A DNA stretch of 64,000 nucleotides from an uncultured Chryseobacterium sp. (GCA_913775525.1 CAJYLH010000036.1:248001-312000); one strand, 5' to 3'. Positions 17,023 to 25,917 are shown, counted from the first letter of the stretch. The notes: generated by a model from the sequence alone, not told the origin. Program-made: numbers and translations.

Positions 17023-18033
17023 ATGAAACCAGAAATTTTAAATGAAAACCACAGGCTCGGCCTGGGAGGAGTCGCCATAGGAACTGCTTTCGCAGATATT
17101 ACCGATGAACAGGCCAATGAAATATTCTCCAAAGCATGGGATTTGGGCATCAGGTATTATGACACCTCACCATGGTACGGACTTACCAAAAGTGAAAGGA
17201 GGTTCGGGGCCTTTTTACAGGATAAAAACAGGGAAGATTTCATACTCTCCACCAAAGTAGGAAGAATCTTTACAGAAGTGCCGGAATCGGATGTGCCTCC
17301 AACGATGTGGCAGAACCCGCTGAATTATGATTTCAGGCACGATTATACCGCAGACGCCATTAAAAGATCGATTGAGGAAAGCCTGGAAAGGACCGGACTG
17401 GACCGCCTTGATATTGTTTATGTGCATGACCTTTCCGAAGATCAGGTGGGAGACCGGTATCCTTATTTCCTGGAACAGGCCAAAAAAGGAGCCTTCAAAG
17501 TTCTTTCGGAATTGCGTGACCAGGGCGTGATCAAAGGCTGGGGAATGGGCGTTAACAAAATAGAACCGATCCTCGACTGTATTGACAATGCCGATCCTGA
17601 CATCTGCCTGTCTGCCACCCAGTATTCTATCCTCGATCATGATTTTGCCGTTGATGTGCTGCTTCCGGCCGTAAAGAAAGCCGGTGTGAAGCTGGTTTCC
17701 GGAGCAGGATACAATTCAGGATTTATTGCCGGCAGGAACCGGTATAATTATAAGGAGCTGATTCCTAAAGGCATGCCTGAAAAACGTGACAGGATTAAGG
17801 AAATCGCACAGAAATACAATACCGATATCGTGCATGCAGCCCTTCAGTTTGTCCTGGCTGCGGACGAGTTTGTTTCCATTATACCGGGCGCCAGTACGCC
17901 TGAACAGGTACAGGATAATGTGAACGCCCTTCATGCTGAAATTCCTGCGGACTTCTGGAAAGAACTGAAATCAGAAGGACTGATCTATGAAAAAGCACAG
18001 GTTCCGGGTGATGATTCTAATGGTAATCAATAA
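17023..18033 (+). CDS. Aldo/keto reductase, D-threo-aldose 1-dehydrogenase (L-fucose dehydrogenase) type
   Basis: An NAD(P)-dependent AKR with a TIM barrel. GLGGVAIGTAF opens the barrel. The catalytic tyrosine lies in DTSPWYGLTKSERRFGAFL, as in the D-threo-aldose/L-fucose 1-dehydrogenase subgroup, and DRLDIVYVHDL carries the His of the tetrad. The start is ATG 17023. The frame upstream to 16984 lacks support. The next gene is a second AKR only 6 nt downstream, so they form a two-gene operon. The substrate is inferred from the subgroup. Confidence 0.82.
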   Translation: MKPEILNENHRLGLGGVAIGTAFADITDEQANEIFSKAWDLGIRYYDTSPWYGLTKSERRFGAFLQDKNREDFILSTKVGRIFTEVPESDVPPTMWQNPLNYDFRHDYTADAIKRSIEESLERTGLDRLDIVYVHDLSEDQVGDRYPYFLEQAKKGAFKVLSELRDQGVIKGWGMGVNKIEPILDCIDNADPDICLSATQYSILDHDFAVDVLLPAVKKAGVKLVSGAGYNSGFIAGRNRYNYKELIPKGMPEKRDRIKEIAQKYNTDIVHAALQFVLAADEFVSIIPGASTPEQVQDNVNALHAEIPADFWKELKSEGLIYEKAQVPGDDSNGNQ

Positions 18034-18039
18034 AAAATT

Positions 18040-18984
18040 ATGGAAAAAAGGACCATCAGCCACACAGACATAACAGTAGCGCCGATTAATTTCGGCGGGA
18101 ATGTATTCGGTTGGACGCTGGATGAAAAGCAGTCGTTTCATATCCTGGACCGATTTGCAGATGCCGGCTTTAATTTTATTGACACTGCAGATACCTATTC
18201 CTGGTGGGTCAATGGCAAAGGCGGCCAGTCTGAAGAGATCATTGGAAAATGGATGAAAAGCCGTTCTAACAGAAATGATATGGTTATTGCCACCAAAGTA
18301 GGTTCCGAAACCCGTGAACATGATTTTGACATCAGTAAAAAGCATATCCTGAAATCCGTGGATGATTCGCTGAAAAGACTCGGCACCGATTACATAGATC
18401 TGTATTATACGCATTTTGATGATGGTAAAACGCCTGTAGAAGAAACCCTGGAAGCCTACGATGAAATTATAAAAGCAGGCAAGGTCCGATATATCGGAGT
18501 ATCCAACGTCTCACCGGAACGGATCCGACAGTCTTTTGAAGCGGCTGAAAAGAATCATCTGCCAAAGTATGTAGCATTGCAGCCACATTATAATCTTATG
18601 GAAAGAGAAGGCTTCGAAAAGAATTATCATCCATTTGTCGAAGAATATGGTTTAAGTGTTTTTCCGTATTTTTCTCTTGCAGGAGGATTTCTCACCGGTA
18701 AATACCGTGACGAATCCGACTTCGACAAAAGCGCAAGGGGAGGAGGGATGAAGAAATACCTGGATGACAAAGGCATGACAGTGCTGAAAGCGCTGGACGA
18801 AATCAGTGAAAAGCATCAGGCAGGGCAGGCGTCAATAGCATTAGCCTGGCTGCTGGCAAATCCCGCAGTAACAGCTCCCATTGTGAGTGCTACAAGTGAC
18901 TCCCAGTTGCAGACTCTGTTTAAAGCAGTGGATATAAAGCTGGATGAACAGGATTTAAAGATGCTGAACGATTCCAGTACATAA
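18040..18984 (+). CDS. Aldo/keto reductase (general stress YajO/Tas-like group)
   Basis: A 314-aa AKR. The catalytic Asp and Tyr lie in FNFIDTADTYSWW, the Lys in VIATKVGSE, and DYIDLYYTHFDD supplies the His. The NADP-binding C-terminal part has APIVSATSDSQLQTL. It is co-transcribed with the preceding AKR, and a terminator follows 24 nt after the stop. The aldehyde or ketone substrate is not predictable. Confidence 0.85.
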   Translation: MEKRTISHTDITVAPINFGGNVFGWTLDEKQSFHILDRFADAGFNFIDTADTYSWWVNGKGGQSEEIIGKWMKSRSNRNDMVIATKVGSETREHDFDISKKHILKSVDDSLKRLGTDYIDLYYTHFDDGKTPVEETLEAYDEIIKAGKVRYIGVSNVSPERIRQSFEAAEKNHLPKYVALQPHYNLMEREGFEKNYHPFVEEYGLSVFPYFSLAGGFLTGKYRDESDFDKSARGGGMKKYLDDKGMTVLKALDEISEKHQAGQASIALAWLLANPAVTAPIVSATSDSQLQTLFKAVDIKLDEQDLKMLNDSST

Positions 18985-19007
18985 GATACATAAAAAAAGA
19001 TCATATC

Positions 19008-19041
19008 AGCCTGTCCGGTCATACACGGGCAGGCTTTTTTT
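19008..19041 (+). terminator. Rho-independent terminator of the AKR operon
   Basis: Positions 19008-19017 (AGCCTGTCCG) pair with 19026-19035 (CGGGCAGGCT) through ten pairs including one G-U, followed by a T-run. Confidence 0.85.
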
Positions 19042-19109
19042 ATTATAATACTGAAAAAAATAGTGTTTTCTTGTGACTGGCATCATATCCATGGCAGGGC
19101 ATTAATGCC

Positions 19110-19117
19110 TAAGTTTG
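19110..19117 (+). promoter_or_regulatory. -7 box of the small lipoprotein gene
   Basis: TAAGTTTG matches TAnnTTTG and sits 21 nt before ATG 19139. It supports that start over the in-frame upstream codons. Confidence 0.5.
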
Positions 19118-19138
19118 AGATCACTTAATTGTAATATT

Positions 19139-19339
19139 ATGAAAAATGTACTGTACATACTTTTATTAGCTGGTGCTGTAACAGCCTGTACCAAATCAGA
19201 AACTCAGTATCCCGGTACTCAGAACGAAGGTAAAACCATCAATGATGCTGAGTCTGATACCATACGGAACCTGAATGAAGTATCTGATACGGCAAGACTT
19301 GGGAAAGACAGCGTCCATATACAGACCGATAACGAATAA
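19139..19339 (+). CDS. Small putative lipoprotein (66 aa)
   Basis: A lipoprotein signal peptide (KNVLYILLLAGAVTAC) with a lipobox ending in Cys at about residue 17 is followed by a short, hydrophilic, probably disordered tail rich in Thr, Asp and Glu. No domain is recognisable. It has its own -7 box and stands alone. Confidence 0.65.
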   Translation: MKNVLYILLLAGAVTACTKSETQYPGTQNEGKTINDAESDTIRNLNEVSDTARLGKDSVHIQTDNE

Positions 19340-19489
19340 TTTCCTCTGATACCTTTATCTTATAAGGTTGCTGAAACCCATTTGTACATGAGAAAAATAC
19401 TGATACCACTGAATAATATATGGTTCTTTCATTAAAGACAAGAAATCGTAATGCTGCTTTTTTAGACACTGTTCATTGTAGTTCATTCA

Positions 19490-19524
19490 GAAACAGCTGG
19501 AGCTGATCCAGCTGTTTCTTTTAT
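19490..19524 (+). terminator. Rho-independent terminator, 12-bp perfect stem
   Basis: Positions 19490-19501 and 19507-19518 are perfectly complementary, with a 5-nt loop and TTTTAT after them. It lies 150 nt past the small lipoprotein gene. No other gene is evident in 19340-19489. Confidence 0.8.
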
Positions 19525-19556
19525 TTCAGTAATTGATGCCGTATTTAACTATCAGA

Positions 19557-20165
19557 TCAGCTTCTGGGCTTACTGACATACCGGTTCCCCCTGACATAAA
19601 ACCGCCATGGCAATAACGCATCTTCCCTGGCATATGCTACTCCGATTCGCGGACCGGATACGACTTGGTCAGCAGGATAGGAAATTCCATGGTCTTCAAT
19701 CCAGATTTCATCTCCGGTCAGCTTTTTTCCGTTCAGTGAGCGGTCTATGCCCAATGCTTTTGCTGCCGATCCCGGACCTGATGAAATAGCAGGTTTTGAA
19801 ACCGGCATATTCCTGCGGTGCTGCATCATTTCCTGTCCAGACAAAGGCTCTATAGCTCTGATCAGCACCGCCTGAGGATCATCTTCCACAGAAGTAACGA
19901 CATTAAAAAGGTAGTGGATGCCATAACACAGGTAAACATACGCGACACCTCCGTTCAGGTACATGGTTTCGGTCCTGCCGGTACGACGCCCTCCATAGGC
20001 ATGGGATGCCTGGTCGGATATCCCGCCGTAAGCTTCCGTTTCAACAATGATTCCCGCAGAAATATTTCCGTCTGAACAGGTGTACAGGATTTTTCCTAAA
20101 AGGTCTTTGGCAAGGAAAAGAGTATCAGGGTTTGTGTAGTAAGTTTCAGGTAACTTCATAATCAT
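19557..20165 (-). CDS. DNA-3-methyladenine glycosylase (AAG/MPG family)
   Basis: A base-excision repair glycosylase of the mammalian AAG type. Recognisable blocks are the N-terminal LAKDLLGKIL, the catalytic-site segment IVETEAYGGISDQASHAYGGRRTGR with its conserved Glu, MYLNGGVAYVYLCYGIHYLFNVV, and the terminal SGPRIGVAYAREDALLPWRFYV. The length of about 200 aa is standard. ATG 20159 (MKLPETYY) is an alternative start. Confidence 0.92.
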   Translation of the reverse strand: MIMKLPETYYTNPDTLFLAKDLLGKILYTCSDGNISAGIIVETEAYGGISDQASHAYGGRRTGRTETMYLNGGVAYVYLCYGIHYLFNVVTSVEDDPQAVLIRAIEPLSGQEMMQHRRNMPVSKPAISSGPGSAAKALGIDRSLNGKKLTGDEIWIEDHGISYPADQVVSGPRIGVAYAREDALLPWRFYVRGNRYVSKPRS

Positions 20166-20291
20166 TCATCAATCAGGGTTGCATATGATCCGCTTAACGT
20201 GAGAGCAAAAATTATGCACAACAGGCCTGTGGTTATCGTACTGCTGGAATACTTCTTGCGTTTTTACATATTCTATCCTAAAACAGATCTT

Positions 20292-21065
20292 ATGAAAATT
20301 GCAACCTATAATGTTAACGGAATCAATGCCAGACTTCCTGTATTGCTGCGATGGCTGGAAGAATCCGGACCGGATGTCGTATGCCTTCAGGAACTGAAAG
20401 CACCACAGGACCGTTTTCCGGAAAAGGAGATCCATGCCGCAGGGTATCAGGCGATCTGGAAAGGTCAGAAAAGCTGGAACGGCGTAGCGATGCTCACCAA
20501 AGGCCTGGATATTACCAAAGTGCAGGACACCCTGCCCGGGGATCCCGATGATGAACAAAGCCGCTACTTAGAAGCCATTATAGACCAGATGGTAATCTGC
20601 TGCCTGTATCTGCCTAATGGAAACCCTTATCCGGGTCCCAAGTTCGAGTACAAGCTGTCCTGGCTTAAGCGCCTGAAAAAAAGGACCGATGAACTGATAA
20701 ATATGGATCTGCCGGCCATTATTATCGGTGATTTTAACATCATTCCAGAACCCATTGATGTCCATAAACCTGAGCGCTGGGAAAATGATGCGCTGTACAG
20801 GACGGAAGTGAGAAAAGCTTATCGGGGCCTGCTCAAAAAAGGATGGCTGGATTCCATCAGAACCCTGTTCCCGGAAGAAAAAATCTACACATTCTGGGAT
20901 TATATGTACCGATCCTATGACCGGGATGCCGGCATCCGACTGGACCATATCTTACTGAGCCCTTACCTGGAATCTGCACTACAATCCGGTGGCGTAGACC
21001 GACATGTACGCGGATGGAAAAAGACAAGCGACCATGCACCGACATGGATCCAGCTAGAAAAATAG
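20292..21065 (+). CDS. xth: Exodeoxyribonuclease III
   Basis: An AP endonuclease/3'-5' exonuclease of the ExoIII/APE1 fold. It contains KIATYNVNGINARLP at the N-terminus, CLQELKAP (metal-binding Glu), PAIIIGDFNIIPEPIDVH (Asp and Asn) and IRLDHILLSP with TSDHAP (Asp-His pair). The 257-aa length is typical. The frame is open upstream to 20199, but ATG 20292 precedes the conserved first strand. It is divergent from the 3-methyladenine glycosylase gene, and both act in base-excision repair. Confidence 0.92.
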   Translation: MKIATYNVNGINARLPVLLRWLEESGPDVVCLQELKAPQDRFPEKEIHAAGYQAIWKGQKSWNGVAMLTKGLDITKVQDTLPGDPDDEQSRYLEAIIDQMVICCLYLPNGNPYPGPKFEYKLSWLKRLKKRTDELINMDLPAIIIGDFNIIPEPIDVHKPERWENDALYRTEVRKAYRGLLKKGWLDSIRTLFPEEKIYTFWDYMYRSYDRDAGIRLDHILLSPYLESALQSGGVDRHVRGWKKTSDHAPTWIQLEK

Positions 21066-21076
21066 AGCGCCAGATA

Positions 21077-21844
21077 TTATCCTTTATTAACCCAGGCTTT
21101 CATATATTCCCTGTTCAGCCGGGCAATATTGTCCAGGGAAATGCTCTTCGGGCATTGGATTTCACAGGCACCGATAACAGAGCAGTTCCCGAAACCTTCT
21201 TCATCCATCGCCTTTACCATATTCAGGACGCGCCTTTGCGCTTCTACCTGGCCCTGGGGAAGAAGGGCAAAATGGGAAACCTTAGCGCCTACGAACAGCA
21301 TCGCGGCTCCGTTGGGACAGCAGGCAACACAGGCACCGCAACTGATGCATGCGGCGGCATCCATAGACTTGTCGGCATCATCTTTTTCAACGAGTATGGC
21401 GTTTGCATCCAGCGTACTTCCGGAAGTATTAACGGAAATAAAGCCTCCGGACGCCATGATCCGGTCAAAAGCACTCCGGTCTGTCATCAGGTCTTTAATG
21501 ACCGGGAATGCAACACTGCGCCAGGGTTCAATCACAATCGTTTCTCCATCTGAAAACCGGCGCATATGCAGCTGGCAGGTAGTAATTCCCCGGTCGGGAC
21601 CGTGCGCTCTTCCATTAATATACATTGAGCACATGCCGCAGATCCCTTCGCGGCAGTCATGATCAAAGGCTATCGGTTCCTTATCATCATTGATCAGCTG
21701 TTCATTGAGGACATCCAGCATTTCCAGGAAAGAAGATTCGGTAGAGACATCAGAAAGACTGTAGGTTTCAAAACGGCCTTTCGTATTCCTGTTTTTCTGG
21801 CGCCATATTTTCAGGGTCAGATTAAGTTTTTTACGGGTATGCAT
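21077..21844 (-). CDS. sdhB: Succinate dehydrogenase/fumarate reductase iron-sulfur subunit (SdhB-like), without its partner genes
   Basis: The N-terminal plant-ferredoxin domain has the 2Fe-2S cysteines in [11 protein letters not shown] and TTCQ. The C-terminal domain has the 4Fe-4S motif [12 protein letters not shown] and the 3Fe-4S-type cysteines in [13 protein letters not shown]. The length and order fit Bacteroidota SdhB (~255 aa). Unusually, no sdhA or sdhC lies next to it. The upstream region is non-coding and leads to a divergent gene. It may be a detached subunit or a paralogue. A near-consensus -7 box (TACCTTTA) lies upstream. Confidence 0.88.
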   Translation of the reverse strand: MHTRKKLNLTLKIWRQKNRNTKGRFETYSLSDVSTESSFLEMLDVLNEQLINDDKEPIAFDHDCREGICGMCSMYINGRAHGPDRGITTCQLHMRRFSDGETIVIEPWRSVAFPVIKDLMTDRSAFDRIMASGGFISVNTSGSTLDANAILVEKDDADKSMDAAACISCGACVACCPNGAAMLFVGAKVSHFALLPQGQVEAQRRVLNMVKAMDEEGFGNCSVIGACEIQCPKSISLDNIARLNREYMKAWVNKG

Positions 21845-22098
21845 GAGCTGTGATTTTTATTATGCTGAACTAAAGGTATCCATAATATTCCGGCAGGTTT
21901 ATGAGTTGCCGCATATCACAGCAATAATTATTGTATTAGACTCCACAGAACATATGAAACAAGAGCAATCAGAAGAGACAGGAATTAAATGAAAAATATT
22001 TTACATACCACATCTCCTTACATAAGAATATTTTACTGTAAAATGGTCTTATAATTGTATCATAACCAGCAATCACAATTAATCACCAAAATAGTATT

Positions 22099-22695
22099 AT
22101 GGAAACGAAATCATCAGCTAAAAAAGCACCTGCAAAAACCGCATCAAAGACGGCGCCGTCTAAAACAACAGCAGCCAAGAGCAGCGCAAAAACACCTGCT
22201 AAAAAAGATGCTGCCAAAGAACTGAAAGATCTTTTCGAAGATTCTTTAAAAGATATTTATTGGGCTGAAAAAGCATTGGTAAAAGCATTACCGAACATGA
22301 TGAAAAATGCTACCAATGAAAAGCTTAAAAAAGCAATTGAAGATCACCTTGCAGAAACTGAAACCCACGTTGAGCGCCTTGAAGCCTGCTTTGAAGCCTT
22401 AGGAAAAAAAGCACAGGCTAAAAAATGCGATGCTATGCAGGGTATCCTGGATGAAGGGAAAAGCATCATTGAAGAAACAGAGCCGGGAGCAGTAAGGGAT
22501 GCAGGAATCATTGCCGCTGCACAAAAAGTGGAGCACTATGAGATTGCTACCTACGGAACTATTTCTGCTTTTGCCAAAGTCCTGAAAGAAGAGGAGTGCC
22601 TTCAACACCTTCTCCAGACATTGAAAGAAGAAAAGAAATGTGACGAGCTTCTGACAAAAGTGGCCGACACCAATCTGAACAGCAAAGCTTTATAA
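22099..22695 (+). CDS. DUF892 (YciE/YciF-like) ferritin-like protein with a histone-H1-like Lys/Ala/Pro tail
   Basis: Residues 1-38 are a Lys/Ala/Thr/Ser/Pro-rich basic tail (KKAPAKTASKTAPSK repeated in style) resembling histone H1 tails. Residues ~40-195 form the DUF892 four-helix bundle: LKDLFEDSLKDIYWAEKAL, HLAETETHVERLEACF, and QKVEHYEIATYGT with the metal-type Glu/His residues. YciE/YciF proteins are induced by stress and are structurally ferritin-like. The basic tail suggests nucleic-acid binding, comparable in idea to DNA-binding Dps. It is a monocistronic gene with a strong terminator. Confidence 0.85.
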   Translation: METKSSAKKAPAKTASKTAPSKTTAAKSSAKTPAKKDAAKELKDLFEDSLKDIYWAEKALVKALPNMMKNATNEKLKKAIEDHLAETETHVERLEACFEALGKKAQAKKCDAMQGILDEGKSIIEETEPGAVRDAGIIAAAQKVEHYEIATYGTISAFAKVLKEEECLQHLLQTLKEEKKCDELLTKVADTNLNSKAL

Positions 22696-22718
22696 CTAAT
22701 ACTGCTGCATATATATTG

Positions 22719-22749
22719 AGAGATCCGCGAATGCGGATCTCTTTTTATT
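22719..22749 (+). terminator. Rho-independent terminator of the DUF892 gene
   Basis: AGAGATCCGC (22719-22728) and GCGGATCTCT (22733-22742) form a perfect 10-bp stem with a GAAT loop, followed by TTTTTATTT. Confidence 0.88.
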
Positions 22750-22839
22750 TATTGTTAATAATACAGGTCGATAAAAAAATATCGATAATCAACAGTTGAG
22801 TTTACAACCTAAAATCTCTTTAAAGTGATATATTAATTG

Positions 22840-22847
22840 TATATTTG
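22840..22847 (+). promoter_or_regulatory. -7 box of the Cys-rich peptide/GLPGLI unit
   Basis: TATATTTG matches TAnnTTTG and lies 23 nt before ATG 22871 of the small peptide gene. Confidence 0.5.
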
Positions 22848-22870
22848 CAGACCGTATTTAAACTGGGTCC

Positions 22871-23047
22871 ATGAAATATTTAAAAAGAATCTCAAGAAGC
22901 GAGATGAAAAATATACATGCAGAAAAATGTATGGAAGAATCATATCATTGGTGCTGTTGTAACTTTAACGGATGCAGTACACCAATCTATGGCAATGATA
23001 AAGATCTGTTCTGTATTGGTACTGGAACCCGTTTGGAAAAATGCTAA
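22871..23047 (+). CDS. Small Cys-rich leader-type peptide (bacteriocin-like/natural-product precursor)
   Basis: A 58-aa reading frame. Residues 1-16 (MKYLKRISRSEMKNIH) match the leader style MKNLKKxSRxELKxIxGG of Bacteroidota bacteriocin-like and double-glycine-type precursor peptides, although the usual Gly-Gly is replaced by His-Ala. The core (residues 17-58) has six cysteines, including a triple Cys at 28-30 and the C-terminal residue. A good -7 box precedes it, and a GLPGLI gene follows 34 nt downstream. No modification enzyme or ABC transporter is adjacent. It may be a secreted peptide cleaved by a C39 peptidase encoded elsewhere. Function is inferred from leader similarity only. Confidence 0.6.
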   Translation: MKYLKRISRSEMKNIHAEKCMEESYHWCCCNFNGCSTPIYGNDKDLFCIGTGTRLEKC

Positions 23048-23081
23048 AATAAATGGCCCTGATTTTAAATTATATCAGCCT

Positions 23082-23894
23082 ATGAAAAATATACTTCTTT
23101 TCTGTCTGTTGTTACCATCCCTGTACTATTCACAGGATTTCAGATTTACTTATAATTACAAATTTGTCGCGGACACCTTAGAAAAAGATACTGTTTCTGA
23201 AGAGCTCGTGGTCTTGGATTTTAATAAAAAAGAAAAACACTCTGTTTTTACCGGCCTTAAGCATATCATTTCCGATTCAGCCATGAGAGTATAGGCAGAA
23301 AGGGGAGTGATGGCGTTTCCTGATCCTTCCATGAAAGTCAGGTATGTAATAGAAAAATCTTCTGATGGTCCTCTATATTTTTACAGTCCCAATCATGCGC
23401 CGGATGCCGTTATGAAAGTTAAGGAACAAAGAGCGCTTACCTGGAAAATATCAGATGAAAAAAGAAACCTGATGGGGTACAACACTCAAAAAGCAACAGC
23501 AACATTTGGCGGAAGACAATGGACTGCCTGGTTTACTGCTGAAATTCCTATTTCAGACGGGCCTTACAAATTTCACGGATTGCCGGGACTTATTCTTGAA
23601 GTATCTGATCATACCAATACCCATACATTCAGTATCGTATCCATACAGAAAAATAAATCCCATGACCTGGTTTTGAATGATCCTACATATAAAGCGGCGA
23701 AAAGTATAACGCTGGAAGAATATGAAAAAATATCACAAGAAAGCCCTTTGGAAAGGTTTAAGAAAAAGGCTTTCACAGGAGATATCATCTTTAATACTGA
23801 TGAAGAAAAACAGGGGTTTTTAAAAAGTATGGACGCTAAAATAAAGGAAAGTAAAATACATGACAATAATCCTATTGAATTGCTGACTAATTAA
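23082..23894 (+). pseudogene. GLPGLI family protein gene interrupted by an in-frame amber codon
   Basis: Start ATG 23082 gives a signal peptide (KNILLFCLLLPSLYYSQ) and 70 codons. A TAG then occurs at 23292-23294, and the same frame continues without a shift through a further 200 codons. That downstream part contains the family signature FHGLPGLILEV and the WTAWFTAEIPISDGPYKF block. The joined length (~270 codons) is normal for GLPGLI proteins of Bacteroidota, which are secreted and of unknown function. A single nonsense change (for example from CAG or TAT) is the simplest explanation. The downstream piece alone could start at GTG 23307 or ATG 23310, but it would lack a signal peptide. A sequencing error cannot be excluded. 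Confidence 0.75.
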
Positions 23895-24489
23895 TTACAA
23901 TAGGCCAACAGAGCAGTAGTATAAAGATATTTGGTATAGACAAACACGATTGAATCAAGAGAATTTATTTCTGATATCAAATATGGACGAATTTTCAGTC
24001 AGGATCAGGATATTGTTTTGATGAACAGACGTTGGGCTCATCACCATTCAATACAAAGATTTATTTCGTCATCCATATATAATCTCTGCTTATATTCGTT
24101 GACAGTTTCTGATATGCATCATAATTCGTCGGGATTTTGTAATGATAAAAAATGATCAGACATAGATACTTAGATGATGATTAAACAGACGGCATATAAC
24201 AATGTAAAAACTTTGCAGAATTTGCTAAATAATTTTGAATAGTATATTGAACCAAATTTTGATAAGATAATAAGGAAATCATTAACAACACATTATAACA
24301 GAATAGCACACAGTTTAATTTTAAAGCTTAGCAAACCTAAATAGTCAAAAAATCAATTTCTTGCAGTCCTGAAATATACTCAATTTAACATAATATAAAT
24401 TATAGGATTTTTATAATTTTACCTTAAAGTATTGTATACGCTGTCAACTTCTGTTATATTTATCCCGTAGTAACCATTATGATATATCT
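23895..24489. other. AT-rich gene-free stretch
   Basis: These 595 bases are clearly AT-richer than their surroundings and hold no convincing gene. One frame is open from about 23940 to 24150 (SDIKYGRIFSQDQDIV-like) but has no start codon near its beginning and matches nothing I recognise, so it may be a decayed gene. A near-consensus box TATATTTA lies at about 24455 before the DUF4256 gene. Confidence 0.5.
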
Positions 24490-25047
24490 ATGCAGAAAAA
24501 GAAACTATCTGCCGAAAGGACTTCTGAACTGATTGAAATCCTTTCCCAGCGTTTTACAGGCAATATGCACCGCCATAAAGATCTCGACTGGCAACAAATC
24601 ATGCTAAAACTTCAACAATATCCCGAAAAACTCTGGTCCCTGGATCAGATGGAAATTTCCGGCGGCGAGCCTGATGTGATCACATATGATCAGGATTCGG
24701 CTATGTATCTGTTTGTTGATTGTTCGCCAGAAAGTCCGATGCGCCGAAGCTTATGCTACGACTATAAAGCCTGGGAATCCAGAAAAGCGAACAAACCGGC
24801 TGGTAATGCTGTAGACACAGCTTTAGCAATGGGCATTGAAATCCTCAGCGAACAGCAATACCGTGAACTTCAGTTGCTGGGAAAATTCGACGGCAAAACG
24901 TCCAGCTGGATCAAAACACCTGATTCCGTGCGGAAGCTTGGTGGAGCTTTATTTTGTGATTTCCGATATAATACGGTTTTTACCTATCATAATGGCGCCG
25001 ATTCCTATTATGCAGCCAGAGGTTTCAGAGGCTGCCTGCAAATCTGA
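24490..25047 (+). CDS. DUF4256 domain protein
   Basis: A 185-aa soluble protein matching the DUF4256 family: LLEILSQRF-like start, WSLDQMEISGGEPDVI, FVDCSPESPMRRSLCYDYKA, and a Leu-rich segment followed by SSWIKTPDSVRKLGGALFCDFRYNTVFTYHNGADSYY. The family is widespread and its function is unknown. It is monocistronic after an AT-rich gap. Confidence 0.82.
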   Translation: MQKKKLSAERTSELIEILSQRFTGNMHRHKDLDWQQIMLKLQQYPEKLWSLDQMEISGGEPDVITYDQDSAMYLFVDCSPESPMRRSLCYDYKAWESRKANKPAGNAVDTALAMGIEILSEQQYRELQLLGKFDGKTSSWIKTPDSVRKLGGALFCDFRYNTVFTYHNGADSYYAARGFRGCLQI

Positions 25048-25226
25048 CCCACGCGATGACCATCCTGTTTCTGTACATGAATATCCTATCCTGTTATAAA
25101 AATCCTTATCAAACCATTCCATAACTTAACATAATATTATGTAAAATATGTTATTTTTCCTTCATATTGATGGTTGTAATGTTCAGGATGATTATTTTAG
25201 CAGGACAATTGAAAATAAGATAAGAT

Positions 25227-25730
25227 ATGAGAACATTGGTTTTAATGGGTGCAATAGCGGTTGTTGCATTCAGCTGTAGCAAAAAGGCGGAAGCTCCGGT
25301 TCCGGAAGAAAAGCCGGATTCAGCAGCCATGGCAAAGGAGACTGTGGTAGACACATTAGGCCCGAAAACATTCTGCTATATGGGAGTGACGGGAAAGGAT
25401 ACCGTTTTTGCAAGCATCGATGACAACCTGGGAACCATTATCGGGAAATTACGCTATAAAAACGCTGAAAAAGACAGTTCCAAAGGGGATATCACAGGAT
25501 TCAAATCCGGCGATACACTGAAACTGACTTATGAATTTGCTGCGGAGGGAACCAAGAGCAAGAGCGATATTTATTTCCTGCAGAAAGGGAATACGCTTAC
25601 GGAAGGTATAGGCGAACATAAAACCGAAAACGGGCAGATGAAATATGCAAGCGATAAGAAAATCAGTTACAAAGACGGCCAGAAATTACAGGCTGCCGAC
25701 TGTGCCCTTGTAGCTAAAGCATTGAAATAA
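25227..25730 (+). CDS. Putative lipoprotein of unknown function (167 aa)
   Basis: The lipoprotein signal peptide MRTLVLMGAIAVVAFSC places the lipidated Cys at residue 17. A charged linker (KKAEAPVPEEKPDS) precedes a beta-rich domain (residues ~45-165) with TFCYMGVTGKDTVFASI and TGFKSGDTLKLTYEF, and one Cys pair (C50 and C160) that could form a disulfide. It resembles in style other small Bacteroidota lipoproteins. No function is assignable. Confidence 0.7.
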   Translation: MRTLVLMGAIAVVAFSCSKKAEAPVPEEKPDSAAMAKETVVDTLGPKTFCYMGVTGKDTVFASIDDNLGTIIGKLRYKNAEKDSSKGDITGFKSGDTLKLTYEFAAEGTKSKSDIYFLQKGNTLTEGIGEHKTENGQMKYASDKKISYKDGQKLQAADCALVAKALK

Positions 25731-25917
25731 ATCAGCCCGGAGATCATATCAGAATCCCCTGAAATTTTTTTTGACTCCCCTACTTTCTTTAGGCCTGAAA
25801 AACCCAAATGAAGCAAAAAGGGGTTAAAAAATACATTAACATGCTGATTTTCAATATATTGAGTCGCCACAACCTATGCATTGCAGAAAAGTTTTCAGGG
25901 GGATTTTGCCCTATTTA

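Noticed and set aside
19379-19426. Very short frame starting MRKILIPLNN
   Set aside because: It has only about 15 codons, no -7 box and no recognisable features.
21989-22054. Short frame MKNILHTTSPYIRIFY upstream of the DUF892 gene
   Set aside because: It encodes about 21 residues, has no conserved feature and lies in AT-rich sequence where such frames occur by chance.
23940-24152. Open frame with SDIKYGRIFSQDQD-like sequence
   Set aside because: It has no start codon before its middle, no recognisable family and AT-rich composition, so it is described only as part of the gap.
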